62,332 nucleotides of DNA from a beta proteobacterium L13 (GTDB lineage: Bacteria > Pseudomonadota > Gammaproteobacteria > Burkholderiales > Chromobacteriaceae): assembly GCA_000335715.1 (NCBI GenBank), contig AMYZ01000022.1:1-62332 (forward strand), in the 5' to 3' direction. Under the pieces are notes generated by a model. It was given only the letters and a program-made list of their open reading frames with translations. It was not told where the DNA came from and ran no database searches. The position numbers were made by a program, and so were the translations under genes. This document shows positions 53,120 to 61,572 of this stretch, in pieces. Each line of letters starts with the position of its first letter. Position 1 is the stretch's first letter.

Positions 53120-53148
53120 AACAATACGTGTCTGCCAAGGAGAGTAAC

Positions 53149-54300
53149 ATGTTTTCAGAACGCATCGAACGCCTGTCCGGCTCGCTGATCCGCGAGATTC
53201 TCGCCGCTGCACAGCGCCCGGAGGTGATTTCGTTTGCCGGTGGCCTGCCTGCGGCAGACTGTTTGCCCAAGCTGGATTTCAGTGGCGTACCGCCGCATCT
53301 GGCACAGTACGGCACCAGCGAAGGCGAGCCGGAATTCCGCGCCGCCATCGTGCAGGAGCTGGCGCGTATCGGCCTAGATATCGATGCTTCGCAGGTGCTG
53401 GTGCTGTCCGGTAGCCAGCAGGCGCTGGACCTGGCCGCCAAGCTGTTCATCGACCCGCACACCCCGGTGATTACCGAAGGCCCGACTTACCTGGCTGCAC
53501 TGCAGGTGTTCAAGCTGTTCGGCGCCGATATCACCACCGTACAGCAAGAGCAGGGCCAGCTGCCGCCGGCCAAGCTGGCCGAGGCGATTGCCGCCAGCCA
53601 GGCCAAGCTGGCCTACCTGATTCCATCGTTCCAGAACCCGTCGGGTGCGTGCTATAGCGAAGAAACACGCCGCGGCCTGGCCGAGGTGATCGATGCGGCC
53701 AACATGCCGGTAATCGAAGACGACCCGTACCGCGCGCTGTCTTACGATGGCGAAGCCCCGCGCCCGCTGGTAACGCACCTGAAAAAAGCGCCATGGATCT
53801 ACTGTGGCTCCTTCTCCAAGACGCTGGCGCCAGGCCTGCGTATCGGTTACATGGTGGCCTCGCCCGAGCTGATGCCCTACCTGCTGAAGCTGAAACAGGC
53901 AGCCGACTTGCATACCAACCGCCTGGGCCAATGGTTCAACACCCAGTGGCTGAACAGCGGTGACTACGTTGGCCACCTCAAAGAGCTGCAGCAAAGCTAC
54001 AAGGTTGGCCGCGACGCCATGCAAACCGCGCTGGAAACCCACTTTGCCGACCTGGCTGACTGGCTGGTACCGCAAGGCGGCCTGTTCTTCTGGCTCAAGC
54101 TGAAGCAGCCACGCGATACCCGCCCGCTGCTGAAGGTGGCGCTGGAAGAAAACAACGTGGCCTTCATGCCGGGCGAGGCGTTTTACGCCAAGCCGGAAGA
54201 GGGTATCGGCCATCTGCGCCTGAACTTCAGCCACGCTTCGCCAGAGCGCATTGAAGAAGGCATCAAGCGCCTGGCCGGCGTGATTCGCGCCGCAAAGTAA
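53149..54300 (+). CDS. PLP-dependent aminotransferase, class I/II
   Basis: A 383-residue fold-type I aminotransferase. The PLP lysine is K224 in SFSKTLAPGLRIGY; PSFQNPSG (159-166) and EDDPY (190-194) bind the cofactor. Overall it resembles 2-aminoadipate and multisubstrate (LysN/MocR-type) aminotransferases without a DNA-binding domain. AAGGAGAG precedes the ATG at 53149. The MarR operator just upstream implies inducible expression. Substrate cannot be fixed from sequence. Confidence 0.88.
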   Translation: MFSERIERLSGSLIREILAAAQRPEVISFAGGLPAADCLPKLDFSGVPPHLAQYGTSEGEPEFRAAIVQELARIGLDIDASQVLVLSGSQQALDLAAKLFIDPHTPVITEGPTYLAALQVFKLFGADITTVQQEQGQLPPAKLAEAIAASQAKLAYLIPSFQNPSGACYSEETRRGLAEVIDAANMPVIEDDPYRALSYDGEAPRPLVTHLKKAPWIYCGSFSKTLAPGLRIGYMVASPELMPYLLKLKQAADLHTNRLGQWFNTQWLNSGDYVGHLKELQQSYKVGRDAMQTALETHFADLADWLVPQGGLFFWLKLKQPRDTRPLLKVALEENNVAFMPGEAFYAKPEEGIGHLRLNFSHASPERIEEGIKRLAGVIRAAK

Positions 54301-54314
54301 GCGTTTAGCAGGGC

Positions 54315-54345
54315 AAGGTTGGCCGCGGCGTTTGCTGGCGGCCAA
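54315..54345. repeat. Imperfect inverted repeat pair after the aminotransferase gene
   Basis: AAGGTTGGCCGC (54315-54326) faces GCGGCCAA (54338-54345), followed by TTTTT, so it could terminate transcription. Confidence 0.7.
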
Positions 54346-54370
54346 TTTTTATGTGTGGGGGAGGGAGCAA

Positions 54371-54784
54371 ATGCAATTCGAGGTTATCGATAGTCCGTCT
54401 GAGGCGCTGGTGTCCTGGCTGGAGCAAAAGATTGACGATTACAACTGGCAGCACTGGGAGGTAAAGCAGCGTCTTCCTCTGGCCGTGACGGTGCGGGATG
54501 ATGCTGGCGAAGTCATTGCCGGAGCGGCAGCCCGTACTTTTGGCCGCTGGTTATTACTGGATACGCTGTGGGTTTCGCCGGATTTTCGTGGGCAGGATCT
54601 GGGTTCAAAAGTGTTGGCTAGCCTGGAAGCTAAGGCAAGGGAGCGAGGGTGCGTCGAGGCACTGCTGGATACGCTGGATTTTCAGGCGCAACCGTTTTAT
54701 CTGCGCCATGGTTATCAGGTGGTATGGACGCAGCAGGCCTACCCGCAAACGGGTTGCAAGTTCTTCATGACTAAGCAACTTTAA
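54371..54784 (+). CDS. GNAT family N-acetyltransferase
   Basis: A 137-residue acetyltransferase. LDTLWVSPDFRGQDLGSKVLASLEAKARERG (around 62-92) contains the acetyl-CoA loop RGQDLGSKV, followed by YLRHGYQVV typical of the fold. GAGGGAGC lies upstream of the ATG. Codon use is slightly less GC-biased than in flanking genes. The substrate is unknown. Confidence 0.85.
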   Translation: MQFEVIDSPSEALVSWLEQKIDDYNWQHWEVKQRLPLAVTVRDDAGEVIAGAAARTFGRWLLLDTLWVSPDFRGQDLGSKVLASLEAKARERGCVEALLDTLDFQAQPFYLRHGYQVVWTQQAYPQTGCKFFMTKQL

Positions 54785-54802
54785 TCGTTTAGCCCAGCGC
54801 AA

Positions 54803-54836
54803 AACAAGGCCGCCAGGCATGCCTGGCGGCCTTGTT
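54803..54836. terminator. Perfect 34-bp palindromic bidirectional terminator
   Basis: AACAAGGCCGCCAGGCA and its exact complement meet without a spacer between the convergent GNAT and oxyR genes. Confidence 0.8.
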
Positions 54837-54859
54837 GCATCTGAACCTGCGGGTGCTGG

Positions 54860-55798
54860 TCAGGCGCTGATGGCGTTGTCTTCCAGCATGCTGACGCCGG
54901 GCAGGCCGGAGCGGAATACCGCTTGCTGCAGTGTCTCGATGGCTTTTTTGCGGAAGAACTGGCGGCGTGTTACCAGCATTACGCGGCGCTGTGGCGCCGG
55001 TGCCTGGAACGGTATCACCGACAGCAGGCCTTCATCGGCAGGCGACACCGAGGTGGCCGGCAACACGGTGATGCCCATGCCGCTGGCTACCATGTGGCGG
55101 ATGGTGTTCAGCGAGCTGCCTTGTACCATTGATGCCAGGCTATTGCTCTGGTACTGCTTGCTGGCTACTTCGCTGCATGCCTGCAGTACCTGGTCGCGGA
55201 AGCAATTACCTTGCGATAGCAGCAGCACGCTTTCCTCGCGCAGATCGCAGGCCTGGATACGCTCACGCTTTTCCCACGGGTGGCCCTTGGGTGTGGCTAC
55301 CATGAAGGGTTCGTCGTACAGCGGGTAGGCTTCGGTACCGGGCTCGTCGAACGGGTCGGCCACGATGATGGCGTCCACTTCACCGCGCTTGAGCATTTCA
55401 GCCAGGCGCGAGGTGTAGTTTTCTTCCAGAATCAGCGGCATATCCGGCGCCAGGATGCGCAGCGCAGGGATCAGCCGCGGCAGCAGGTAGGGGCTGATGG
55501 TGAAGATTACCCCCAGCTTCAGCGGCCCGGCCAGCTCGTTCTGGTGCTCGCCGGCAAGCCGTTTCACTGTTTCGGCCTCTTCCAGCACGCGCTGAGATTG
55601 CTCGATGATGCGCTCGCCAATCTCGGTGACAGACACCTCTTGCCCGCCGCGCTCAAACAGCGTCACGCCCAGCTCGTCTTCCAGCTTCTTGATGGCAATG
55701 GACAGCGTGGGCTGGCTGACAAAGCAGCTTTGCGCCGCGCGGCCAAAGTGGCGCTCGCGCGCCACTGCCACGATATAACGCAGTTCGGTAAGGGTCAT
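54860..55798 (-). CDS. oxyR: Hydrogen peroxide-sensing LysR regulator OxyR
   Basis: A 312-residue LysR-family protein. The redox cysteines are at exactly the E. coli OxyR positions, C199 (GNCFRD) and C208 (QACSE). The N-terminal helix-turn-helix FGRAAQSCFVSQPTLSIAIKKLE is intact. OxyR activates peroxide defence genes. It starts 2 bp after minE ends, so it is probably co-transcribed with minCDE, as in Neisseria. Confidence 0.96.
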   Translation of the reverse strand: MTLTELRYIVAVARERHFGRAAQSCFVSQPTLSIAIKKLEDELGVTLFERGGQEVSVTEIGERIIEQSQRVLEEAETVKRLAGEHQNELAGPLKLGVIFTISPYLLPRLIPALRILAPDMPLILEENYTSRLAEMLKRGEVDAIIVADPFDEPGTEAYPLYDEPFMVATPKGHPWEKRERIQACDLREESVLLLSQGNCFRDQVLQACSEVASKQYQSNSLASMVQGSSLNTIRHMVASGMGITVLPATSVSPADEGLLSVIPFQAPAPQRRVMLVTRRQFFRKKAIETLQQAVFRSGLPGVSMLEDNAISA

Positions 55799-55800
55799 GA

Positions 55801-56058
55801 TTAGCGCTGGTGTTCCGGCAGCACGATGTTGACTTCCAGAACCTCGAAGTCGTCCTGGCGTTCGACCTGTACTTTGATGTCGTCCAGGTTCACCGAGACA
55901 TACTTGGAGATCACCTCCATCAGTTCGCGCTGCAACGCGGGCAGGTAGTCTGGCGCGCTACGGCCGTTGCGTTCGTGCGCCAGGATGATTTGCAGGCGTT
56001 CGCGTGCGATGGAGGCGGTTTTCTGGCGTTTGCCAAAAATCATATCAATCAGGGACAT
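55801..56058 (-). CDS. minE: Cell division topological specificity factor MinE
   Basis: An 85-residue protein. The anti-MinCD segment ([14 protein letters not shown], about 19-32) and the C-terminal topological domain ([32 protein letters not shown]) are both present. MinE drives MinD oscillation and keeps the Z ring at midcell. It starts 3 bp after minD ends. Confidence 0.96.
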   Translation of the reverse strand: MSLIDMIFGKRQKTASIARERLQIILAHERNGRSAPDYLPALQRELMEVISKYVSVNLDDIKVQVERQDDFEVLEVNIVLPEHQR

Positions 56059-56061
56059 GGC

Positions 56062-56874
56062 TTAGCCTCCGAACAGGCGCTTGAGGAAGCCGATCTTTTC
56101 GGCCTCAAGGAAGCGCATAGGGCGGTCTTCGCCCAGGAAACGGGCAACCACGTCGGCGTAAGCTTCGGCCGCGTCGCTACCCTTCAGGTGAATAGCCGGG
56201 GTGCCGGAGTTCGAGGCTTGCAGAATGGCCTGCGATTCCGGGATCACGCCAATCAGGTTTACGCGCAGGATCTCTTTTACATCGTCTACCGACAGCATTT
56301 CGCCCTTGTCCACGCGGCTAGGGGAGTAGCGGGTAATCAGCAGGTGCTCTTTTACCGGCTCGCGGCCTTCGATGGCGCGGCGGGATTTGGACGACAGAAT
56401 CCCCAGGATACGGTCGGAGTCGCGTACCGACGAGACTTCCGGGTTGGTTACCACTACGGCTTCATCGGCAAACAGCAGCGCCAGCAGCGCGCCTTTTTCG
56501 ATACCGGCCGGCGAGTCGCACACAATGTACTCGAAGCCCATATCGCCCATCTCTTTCAGAACTTTTTCCACGCCTTCTTCGGTGAGCGAGTCTTTGTCGC
56601 GGGTTTGCGAGGCTGGCATCACGTACAGGTTGTCGCAGTGCTTGTCCTTGATCAGTGTCTGGTTCAGCGTGGCTTCGCCATTGATCACGTTGATCAGGTC
56701 GTAGACCACGCGGCGTTCGCAGCCCATGATCAGGTCCAGATTACGCAGGCCGACATCGAAGTCGATAACCGCAGTTTTGTGGCCACGCAGTGCCAGGCCA
56801 GATGCGAAACTGGCGCTGGTGGTGGTCTTGCCCACACCGCCCTTGCCGGAGGTAACAACAATGATTTTTGCCAC
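56062..56874 (-). CDS. minD: Septum site-determining ATPase MinD
   Basis: A 270-residue ATPase with a deviant Walker A motif (SGKGGVGKTTTS near residue 9-20) and a C-terminal amphipathic membrane-targeting helix (EAEKIGFLKRLFGG). It recruits MinC to the membrane and cycles under MinE control. The start is GTG with AAGGAAGA upstream; an in-frame ATG 14 codons earlier gives a non-family extension and is rejected. Confidence 0.96.
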   Translation of the reverse strand: MAKIIVVTSGKGGVGKTTTSASFASGLALRGHKTAVIDFDVGLRNLDLIMGCERRVVYDLINVINGEATLNQTLIKDKHCDNLYVMPASQTRDKDSLTEEGVEKVLKEMGDMGFEYIVCDSPAGIEKGALLALLFADEAVVVTNPEVSSVRDSDRILGILSSKSRRAIEGREPVKEHLLITRYSPSRVDKGEMLSVDDVKEILRVNLIGVIPESQAILQASNSGTPAIHLKGSDAAEAYADVVARFLGEDRPMRFLEAEKIGFLKRLFGG

Positions 56875-56905
56875 GATGGTCTTCCTTGCGTCGTCGTGAT
56901 TCGTG

Positions 56906-57634
56906 TTATTCGCCAAGCGCCGTCATGACGAGGCGCTCGTTTTCTAGATAGATTTGTGTCGGTTTGCCCTGGATGCTGTCGGGTAGTGCCTGCTCGATGG
57001 TGCGATAGACACCGGCAATGGAAACCAGCTCGGCTTGCATGCCTTGTACAAAGATGCGCGCCTGGGTATTGCCACGCGCACCGGCCAGGGCACGGCCACG
57101 CATGGGGGCATAGACATGAATGCTGCCGTCGGCAATCAGCTCGGCGCCGACATTCACCGTGGCCAGCACCACCAGATCCCCCCCTTTGGCGTAGATCTGC
57201 TGGCCGGCGCGTACCGGGCGATCCACGATCAGGGTGGTGGCCGGTGCGGGGGCCGCAGCCGGGGCTGCTGGCGGCGGTGGCTCGGTGGCGGCAGGCAGCG
57301 ACAGCTCGCTACGCGGGCTGGCACTGGTATTGATGTACGCCAGGCCATGCTGGCGGGCGATCTCTGACACTGCCATATCGCGATGACGCAGGGCAATAAT
57401 GCGAATGCCCTTGGCCAGGAACAGCGCGCGGATCTGGTCCAGATCCAGGCTGCCCGGGGTGTCGATGGCGTCCAGATCCAGCAGGAAAGCTTCGCTTTGC
57501 GTGGCATCGATCTTGTTGCCAAAGCGGGCTTCCAGAGCCGCCTCAAGCTGCGCGCAATCACCGCTGCGCAACAGTACTGCCAGCAGGTCCAGGCTGGCAG
57601 ATTTGATATCAAAAAGGTTGGCCGCAGGGCTCAT
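56906..57634 (-). CDS. minC: Septum formation inhibitor MinC
   Basis: A 242-residue FtsZ-polymerisation inhibitor. The N-terminal domain (about 1-105) is joined by a Pro/Ala-rich linker to the C-terminal beta-helix ([45 protein letters not shown]). A copy of the genome repeat (57614-57626) encodes residues 3-6 (PAAN) immediately after the start codon, so the repeat has become part of the protein N-terminus. minD follows after 31 bp. Confidence 0.95.
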   Translation of the reverse strand: MSPAANLFDIKSASLDLLAVLLRSGDCAQLEAALEARFGNKIDATQSEAFLLDLDAIDTPGSLDLDQIRALFLAKGIRIIALRHRDMAVSEIARQHGLAYINTSASPRSELSLPAATEPPPPAAPAAAPAPATTLIVDRPVRAGQQIYAKGGDLVVLATVNVGAELIADGSIHVYAPMRGRALAGARGNTQARIFVQGMQAELVSIAGVYRTIEQALPDSIQGKPTQIYLENERLVMTALGE

Positions 57635-57892
57635 TGTGTGGCTTCGCTACCGGATAGATTTAATTTATCACCGGAGTGTAAAGCTTTGGCGGCGGCCTTT
57701 CAACGCATGCATGACAGAATCGTGCACCCTGATGGCAAAACGCAAAACTGCCTGTGGCGTTTTCTGCCTTACGTGTCTGGCTGGGTGTTTAGCAGGCATG
57801 GCATTTAACGTTATTGTCATTTCTGATGGCCATGATGCGATAAAAGCTGTTGTAAAAAGAGTGCCTTAGGTGCAGTGCTTTTGCAGATCTGC
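57635..57892. other. Gene-free region upstream of minC and the phasin gene
   Basis: No convincing gene. A 45-codon plus-strand frame (57732-57869) with a basic start and a hydrophobic, cysteine-containing stretch lacks a ribosome binding site. An AT-rich patch near 57650-57680 probably holds the min promoter. Confidence 0.45.
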
Positions 57893-57920
57893 TTGACTTT
57901 GCTGCACTGCAATATACAAT
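57893..57920 (+). promoter_or_regulatory. Sigma-70 promoter of the phasin gene
   Basis: TTGACT (57893-57898), 16-bp spacer, TACAAT (57915-57920). The spacer contains TTGCTGCACTGCAA, so a repressor bound there would block the promoter. Confidence 0.7.
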
Positions 57921-57925
57921 CCGTA

Positions 57926-57942
57926 TTGCTGCAATGCAGCAA
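57926..57942. promoter_or_regulatory. Candidate PhaR operator of the phasin gene
   Basis: TTGCTGCA-A-TGCAGCAA is a perfect 17-bp palindrome containing CTGC-AAT-GCAG, the form of the PhaR site known from Paracoccus. It lies at the predicted transcription start. Confidence 0.55.
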
Positions 57943-57998
57943 CGAGACTAAACGACGGTTTTGCTGCTGAGTTCTCACATTCGAAAAGGATCATGTCC

Positions 57999-58571
57999 AT
58001 GTTTACCAACGCACAAGAATTTTCCGCTTTCGGTCAGGCACAGTTTGATAAAGCCGTTCGCCTGTCTTCCATCTTCCTGTCCAGCGCCGAGCGCCTGACC
58101 AACCTGCAGCTGGAAATTTCCCGCAAGCTGCTGGCTGCCAATGCTGAAACCCTGAAACAGCTGTCCGCCATCAAGGACCCGAAAGCCTTCGCCGAATTCC
58201 AAGCCGGTCTGGCCCAGCCTAGCCTGGACAAAGCGCTGACTACCGCCCGCGAAGTGTATGACGCTACTCTGGTTACCCAGACCGAGCTGACTTCCTTCGT
58301 GGAAGAGCAAGTTGCCGAAACCAACAAGCAAGTGCTGGATGTGCTGGACCGTTTTGCCAAAAACGCACCGGCCGGCTCCGAGCCTGCAGTGCAGGCGCTG
58401 AAAAACCTGGTGACCTCCAGCAGTGCTGCATTTGAAAATGCTTCCAAAACTGCCAAGAAAGTTGGCTCCGAGTTTGCCGAAGCCAGCGTAGAAGCTGCCG
58501 AAACTTCCGCCAAAGCGGCTACTGCTGCAGTCAGCCGTGCTCGCAAGACCCCGGCTTCCCCAGCTGCCTGA
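57999..58571 (+). CDS. phaP: Phasin family protein (PhaP-like)
   Basis: A 190-residue helical protein. The start MFTNAQEFSAFGQAQFDKAVRLS and the central EISRKLLAANAETLKQLSAIKDPKAFAEFQ are typical of the TIGR01841 phasin family. Phasins coat polyhydroxyalkanoate granules and limit their size. The C-terminal Ala/Lys/Thr-rich tail is reminiscent of PhaF-type tails but short. The ATG at 57999 has AAGGA eight bases upstream; the ATG at 57993 is too close to it. Promoter and operator features suggest strong, PhaR-controlled expression. Confidence 0.9.
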   Translation: MFTNAQEFSAFGQAQFDKAVRLSSIFLSSAERLTNLQLEISRKLLAANAETLKQLSAIKDPKAFAEFQAGLAQPSLDKALTTAREVYDATLVTQTELTSFVEEQVAETNKQVLDVLDRFAKNAPAGSEPAVQALKNLVTSSSAAFENASKTAKKVGSEFAEASVEAAETSAKAATAAVSRARKTPASPAA

Positions 58572-58588
58572 TTATCCGGCGCTGCATG

Positions 58589-58614
58589 AAAAAGCCCGCT
58601 TTGGCGGGCTTTTT
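58589..58614. terminator. Terminator after the phasin gene
   Basis: AAAAAGCCCGC and GCGGGCTTTTT with a TTTG loop, 18 bp after the stop; serves the convergent gene as well. Confidence 0.88.
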
Positions 58615-58619
58615 CCATT

Positions 58620-59285
58620 TTATGTGCCTGTTCGTGGCAGCAGGTTGTCGAACAGTTTTCTGGCGGGTTCGCCCAGCTCCAGAGCTAGCGCCAGCAGCGT
58701 GGCTAGTGTCAGGGCATAGTGGGCTTGCTGCTGCGGTGGCTGGCGGAAACTGTTCAGTACACTCTCTGTATCAGATGGCAACTGGTGCACGCCATGTTGC
58801 GCCAGATAATGCCGGCACAAGGCAGTGAGTTTGTCAGCCAGCGCTTGTTGCTGGCGTACCAAGCCAAGCCAGTCTATCTGGACAGCTGCGCCTTGCTGCT
58901 GGCTGGCGTGTTGCGCCAGAGCCGGGCCGGCGAGATAAAACAGGCTGTCAAAGACACGTTTGCACAGGCCTGCCGCGCCTAGCGGGCCGCAGTACAGCCA
59001 AGGCTGATCCGGGCCGGCCAGTGTTTGCAGCAAGGGCCGGCATTGCTGATGGTTGGCCTGGTCGCCTGCAACCAGCAGGGCGGTGGGGGATTGCGGTAGC
59101 GGCTGCCATAGCAGGCATAGCTCAAGGTGGTCGGCGGGCTGGCTGTCGCCCAGCGGCAGTGGGCGGCAATGCAGCGTGATGCCTTGCCAGATAAACGTGT
59201 CATGTCCTTGCGGCGCGCAGAGGGCAGCGTGCTCTGCGGGCAGGCGGTGAAGCAGTGTGTCGCGGTCATGACAGGGTACAGGCAT
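58620..59285 (-). CDS. Uncharacterised protein resembling the C-terminal part of beta-hydroxyacid dehydrogenases
   Basis: 221 residues; not recognised as a named family. The middle section, with LLVAGDQANHQQCRPLLQ and CGPLGAAGLCKRVFDSLFY, resembles the junction of the Rossmann and helical domains in 3-hydroxyisobutyrate dehydrogenase-type enzymes, including a lysine at the catalytic position. The first ~70 residues lack any GXGXXG nucleotide-binding motif. It may therefore be a degenerate or repurposed member. It starts 8 bp after the LysR gene ends and is probably co-transcribed with it. Confidence 0.55.
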   Translation of the reverse strand: MPVPCHDRDTLLHRLPAEHAALCAPQGHDTFIWQGITLHCRPLPLGDSQPADHLELCLLWQPLPQSPTALLVAGDQANHQQCRPLLQTLAGPDQPWLYCGPLGAAGLCKRVFDSLFYLAGPALAQHASQQQGAAVQIDWLGLVRQQQALADKLTALCRHYLAQHGVHQLPSDTESVLNSFRQPPQQQAHYALTLATLLALALELGEPARKLFDNLLPRTGT

Positions 59286-59293
59286 GGTAGCGG

Positions 59294-60184
59294 CTAGTTA
59301 AGTTTCCATTCGAATGTCTGCAGCCGCTTGATGAACCACCCCAGGGCCTGGCCGGGCTGGCTTTCTTTCCATGCATAGTGTAGCTGGACTGGCGCGCGCT
59401 TTTCTTCTACTTCCTTGATTACCAGGCGGCCGGCAGCAACATCGTCATGGATGCGGCAAAGTGGCAGGAAACCTACCCCAAGGCCGGCGCGTTGAACAGC
59501 AATTTTGTCTTCTACTGTGGCAACGGTTAGACGGCTTTGACCTTCTTGTATCGAAACGCTGCGCGGTGGCAAACTGCGTGATGTATCTGCGGCCACCGCC
59601 ACACGATAGCGACGTATCAGATGCTGCGGTATCGGCTCTTCTGCCTGCGCTAGCGGGTGGTCGGGTGCAACACAGAAGACAAATTTGGTCTTGCCCATGC
59701 TGCGGGTCTGGAATACACCCCCTTGGCTGTTTTCTGTGGCGCCTATCGCCAGATCGGCGCGGCCGTCTACCAGGGCGTCCCAGGTGCCGCCAAATACCTC
59801 GCGCGTGATACGCAGCTCGGTATCCGCCTCTAGCTGATTGAACTCTTCCAGCAACAGCAGCACATCATCAAAAAACAGCAGGTCCGACATGGCAATGCGC
59901 AGCTCGCCTTCCCAGCCGGTGGCGTGCGTTTTGACGCGGCTTTCTATCATGGCCGCCGAGTCCAGCAAAGACCGGCCTTCTTTCAGTAGCAGCTCGCCGG
60001 TAGAGGTCAGCCTGGCTTTGTGGCCGCTGCGGTCAAACAGCTGCACGTTCAGGTCTTGCTCCAGCTTTTGCACACTGTAAGTAATGGCAGAAGGTACGCG
60101 GTATAGCTCTTCTGCGGCGGCGGCAAAGCTGCCGCGCCGGTCGATGGCGTCTAGCACCATCAGGGCATCGAGAGAGAGTTTCAT
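59294..60184 (-). CDS. LysR-family transcriptional regulator
   Basis: A 296-residue protein. The N-terminal helix-turn-helix is RGSFAAAAEELYRVPSAITYSVQKLEQDL, with a typical LysR substrate-binding domain after residue 90 (GELRIAMSDLLFFDDVLLLLEEF). It is divergent from a flavodoxin-like gene across a region with two copies of a TTCAGA-N3-TCTGAA-type site, suggesting that it controls that gene and itself. The inducer is unknown. Confidence 0.88.
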   Translation of the reverse strand: MKLSLDALMVLDAIDRRGSFAAAAEELYRVPSAITYSVQKLEQDLNVQLFDRSGHKARLTSTGELLLKEGRSLLDSAAMIESRVKTHATGWEGELRIAMSDLLFFDDVLLLLEEFNQLEADTELRITREVFGGTWDALVDGRADLAIGATENSQGGVFQTRSMGKTKFVFCVAPDHPLAQAEEPIPQHLIRRYRVAVAADTSRSLPPRSVSIQEGQSRLTVATVEDKIAVQRAGLGVGFLPLCRIHDDVAAGRLVIKEVEEKRAPVQLHYAWKESQPGQALGWFIKRLQTFEWKLN

Positions 60185-60185
60185 C

Positions 60186-60200
60186 TTCAGAATATCTGAA
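60186..60200. promoter_or_regulatory. LysR-type operator copy 1
   Basis: TTCAGA-ATA-TCTGAA is a perfect inverted repeat immediately upstream of the LysR start codon. A related site lies at 60328-60342. Confidence 0.5.
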
Positions 60201-60327
60201 AAAAAGTGTCAGAAAGTTACGCTATATCCATTACCAGCTCAGCAATATACTGCCATTGACAGTTTGCTGCAGTACAAATCGTTGGTTTTTCAGCCATTTT
60301 TGATATTGGCATGGCTGCTTTGCTATT

Positions 60328-60342
60328 GCCAGATTTTCTGAA
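60328..60342. promoter_or_regulatory. LysR-type operator copy 2
   Basis: GCCAGA-TTT-TCTGAA matches copy 1 in its right arm and in four of six left-arm positions. It lies about 77 bp upstream of the flavodoxin-like gene. Confidence 0.4.
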
Positions 60343-60418
60343 CTAGCGTGCGGTCGGCCTGCCGCGCTATCGGCAGTACTGCACTATGACTACGTTCTAT
60401 TTATATAGAGGAAATGCG

Positions 60419-60973
60419 ATGACTACCAAGCTTGCCGTTGTTTACCACAGTGGTTATGGCCACACCGCCAAGGTAGCAGAACACGTGGCCGAGGGCGCGC
60501 GTGCCCACGCCGAGGTGCTACTGTTCAATGCAGACGAGGCCACGGCCCGCATCGATGAGTTGGCCGCATTTGACGCTATCGTATTCGGTGCCCCAACTTA
60601 TATGGGCAGTGTATCGGCACCGTTCAAAGCTTTCATGGATGCCAGCGCCAAGGTGTGGTTCAGCCAGGGCTGGAAAGACAAGATTGCCGGTGGTTTTACC
60701 GTTTCCAACAGCCCCAGTGGCGACAAACTGAACACCCTGCAGCAGCTTTCAGTCTTTGCTGCCCAGCATAGCATGATCTGGGTTGGTACAGGCTTGATGC
60801 CAGGCGGTACCATCGGCAGCGATATCAACCGCTACGGTAGCTCGCTGGGCCTGATGACGCGCACCGACAATGCGCCAGCCGACGTGACGCCGGATGCGGC
60901 CGACCTGGAAACCGCCCGCCTGTTCGGCGCGCGCGTGGCGCAGAAAGCGGCGCAGTTCAAGCGCGGCGTCTGA
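60419..60973 (+). CDS. Flavodoxin family protein / NADPH-dependent FMN reductase (WrbA-like)
   Basis: A 184-residue protein. The phosphate loop YHSGYGHTAKVAEHVAEGA (about 7-25) and FGAPTYMGSVSAPFKAFMD (about 61-79) are typical of WrbA-type NAD(P)H:quinone oxidoreductases and flavodoxin-like FMN reductases. It would bind FMN and reduce quinones or serve redox defence. AGAGG lies before the ATG at 60419; an 11-codon in-frame extension is rejected. It is probably controlled by the divergent LysR regulator. Confidence 0.88.
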   Translation: MTTKLAVVYHSGYGHTAKVAEHVAEGARAHAEVLLFNADEATARIDELAAFDAIVFGAPTYMGSVSAPFKAFMDASAKVWFSQGWKDKIAGGFTVSNSPSGDKLNTLQQLSVFAAQHSMIWVGTGLMPGGTIGSDINRYGSSLGLMTRTDNAPADVTPDAADLETARLFGARVAQKAAQFKRGV

Positions 60974-60998
60974 TGCGGCCAACTGTATTGCAGGCAAT

Positions 60999-61025
60999 AA
61001 AAAAGCCGGGGTAACCCGGCTTTTT
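60999..61025. terminator. Bidirectional terminator between the flavodoxin gene and ppa
   Basis: AAAAAGCCGGG-GTAA-CCCGGCTTTTT between convergent genes. Confidence 0.88.
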
Positions 61026-61041
61026 GCGTGCAGCGGCAGGC

Positions 61042-61572
61042 TTAGCCTTGCTTGGCGCGCTCGATACCTTCGTTCAGCTCGCGGGTAGCGTCTTCCAGCG
61101 TGCCCCAGCCGTTGATCTTGACCCATTTGCCTTTTTCCAGATCTTTGTAGTGCTCGAAGAAGTGCACCATCTGGTCGCGCAGCAGCTGTGGCAGGTCTTC
61201 CAGTTTCTGGATGTCCTTGTACATCGGGCACAGTTTTTCTACCGGCACGGCGATCAGCTTGGCATCCACGCCGCCGTCGTCTTCCATCTTGATCAGGCCC
61301 AGGGCGCGTACACGGATCAGCACGCCTGGTGGCAGCGGGAAGGGGGTCACAACCAGCACGTCTACCGGGTCGCCGTCACCAGCGATGGTTTGCGGTACGA
61401 AGCCGTAGTTGGCCGGGTAGAACATGGAGGTGCCCATGAAACGGTCTACACACAGGGCGCCGGTTTCTTTGTCGAATTCGTATTTGATCGGTGCGCTGTT
61501 GGCGGAGATCTCGATCACAACGTTGATGTCGTTGGGCATGTCCTTGCCCGGGCTGATCAGGTCGATATTCAT
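61042..61572 (-). CDS. ppa: Inorganic pyrophosphatase
   Basis: A 176-residue family I pyrophosphatase. IKYEFDKETGALCVDRFM (29-46), NYGFVPQTIAGDGDPVDVLV (about 55-74) and the KWVKINGWG C-terminal motif provide the Mg2+ and pyrophosphate ligands (D-X-D-P-X-D). It removes pyrophosphate from biosynthetic reactions. AAGGA lies upstream of the ATG. It is divergent from coq7. Confidence 0.97.
   Translation of the reverse strand: MNIDLISPGKDMPNDINVVIEISANSAPIKYEFDKETGALCVDRFMGTSMFYPANYGFVPQTIAGDGDPVDVLVVTPFPLPPGVLIRVRALGLIKMEDDGGVDAKLIAVPVEKLCPMYKDIQKLEDLPQLLRDQMVHFFEHYKDLEKGKWVKINGWGTLEDATRELNEGIERAKQG

Noticed and set aside
57732-57869. 45-codon frame with a hydrophobic, lipobox-like segment upstream of the phasin gene
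   Set aside because: No ribosome binding site, ends close to the phasin promoter, and no recognised family; kept only as a possibility.
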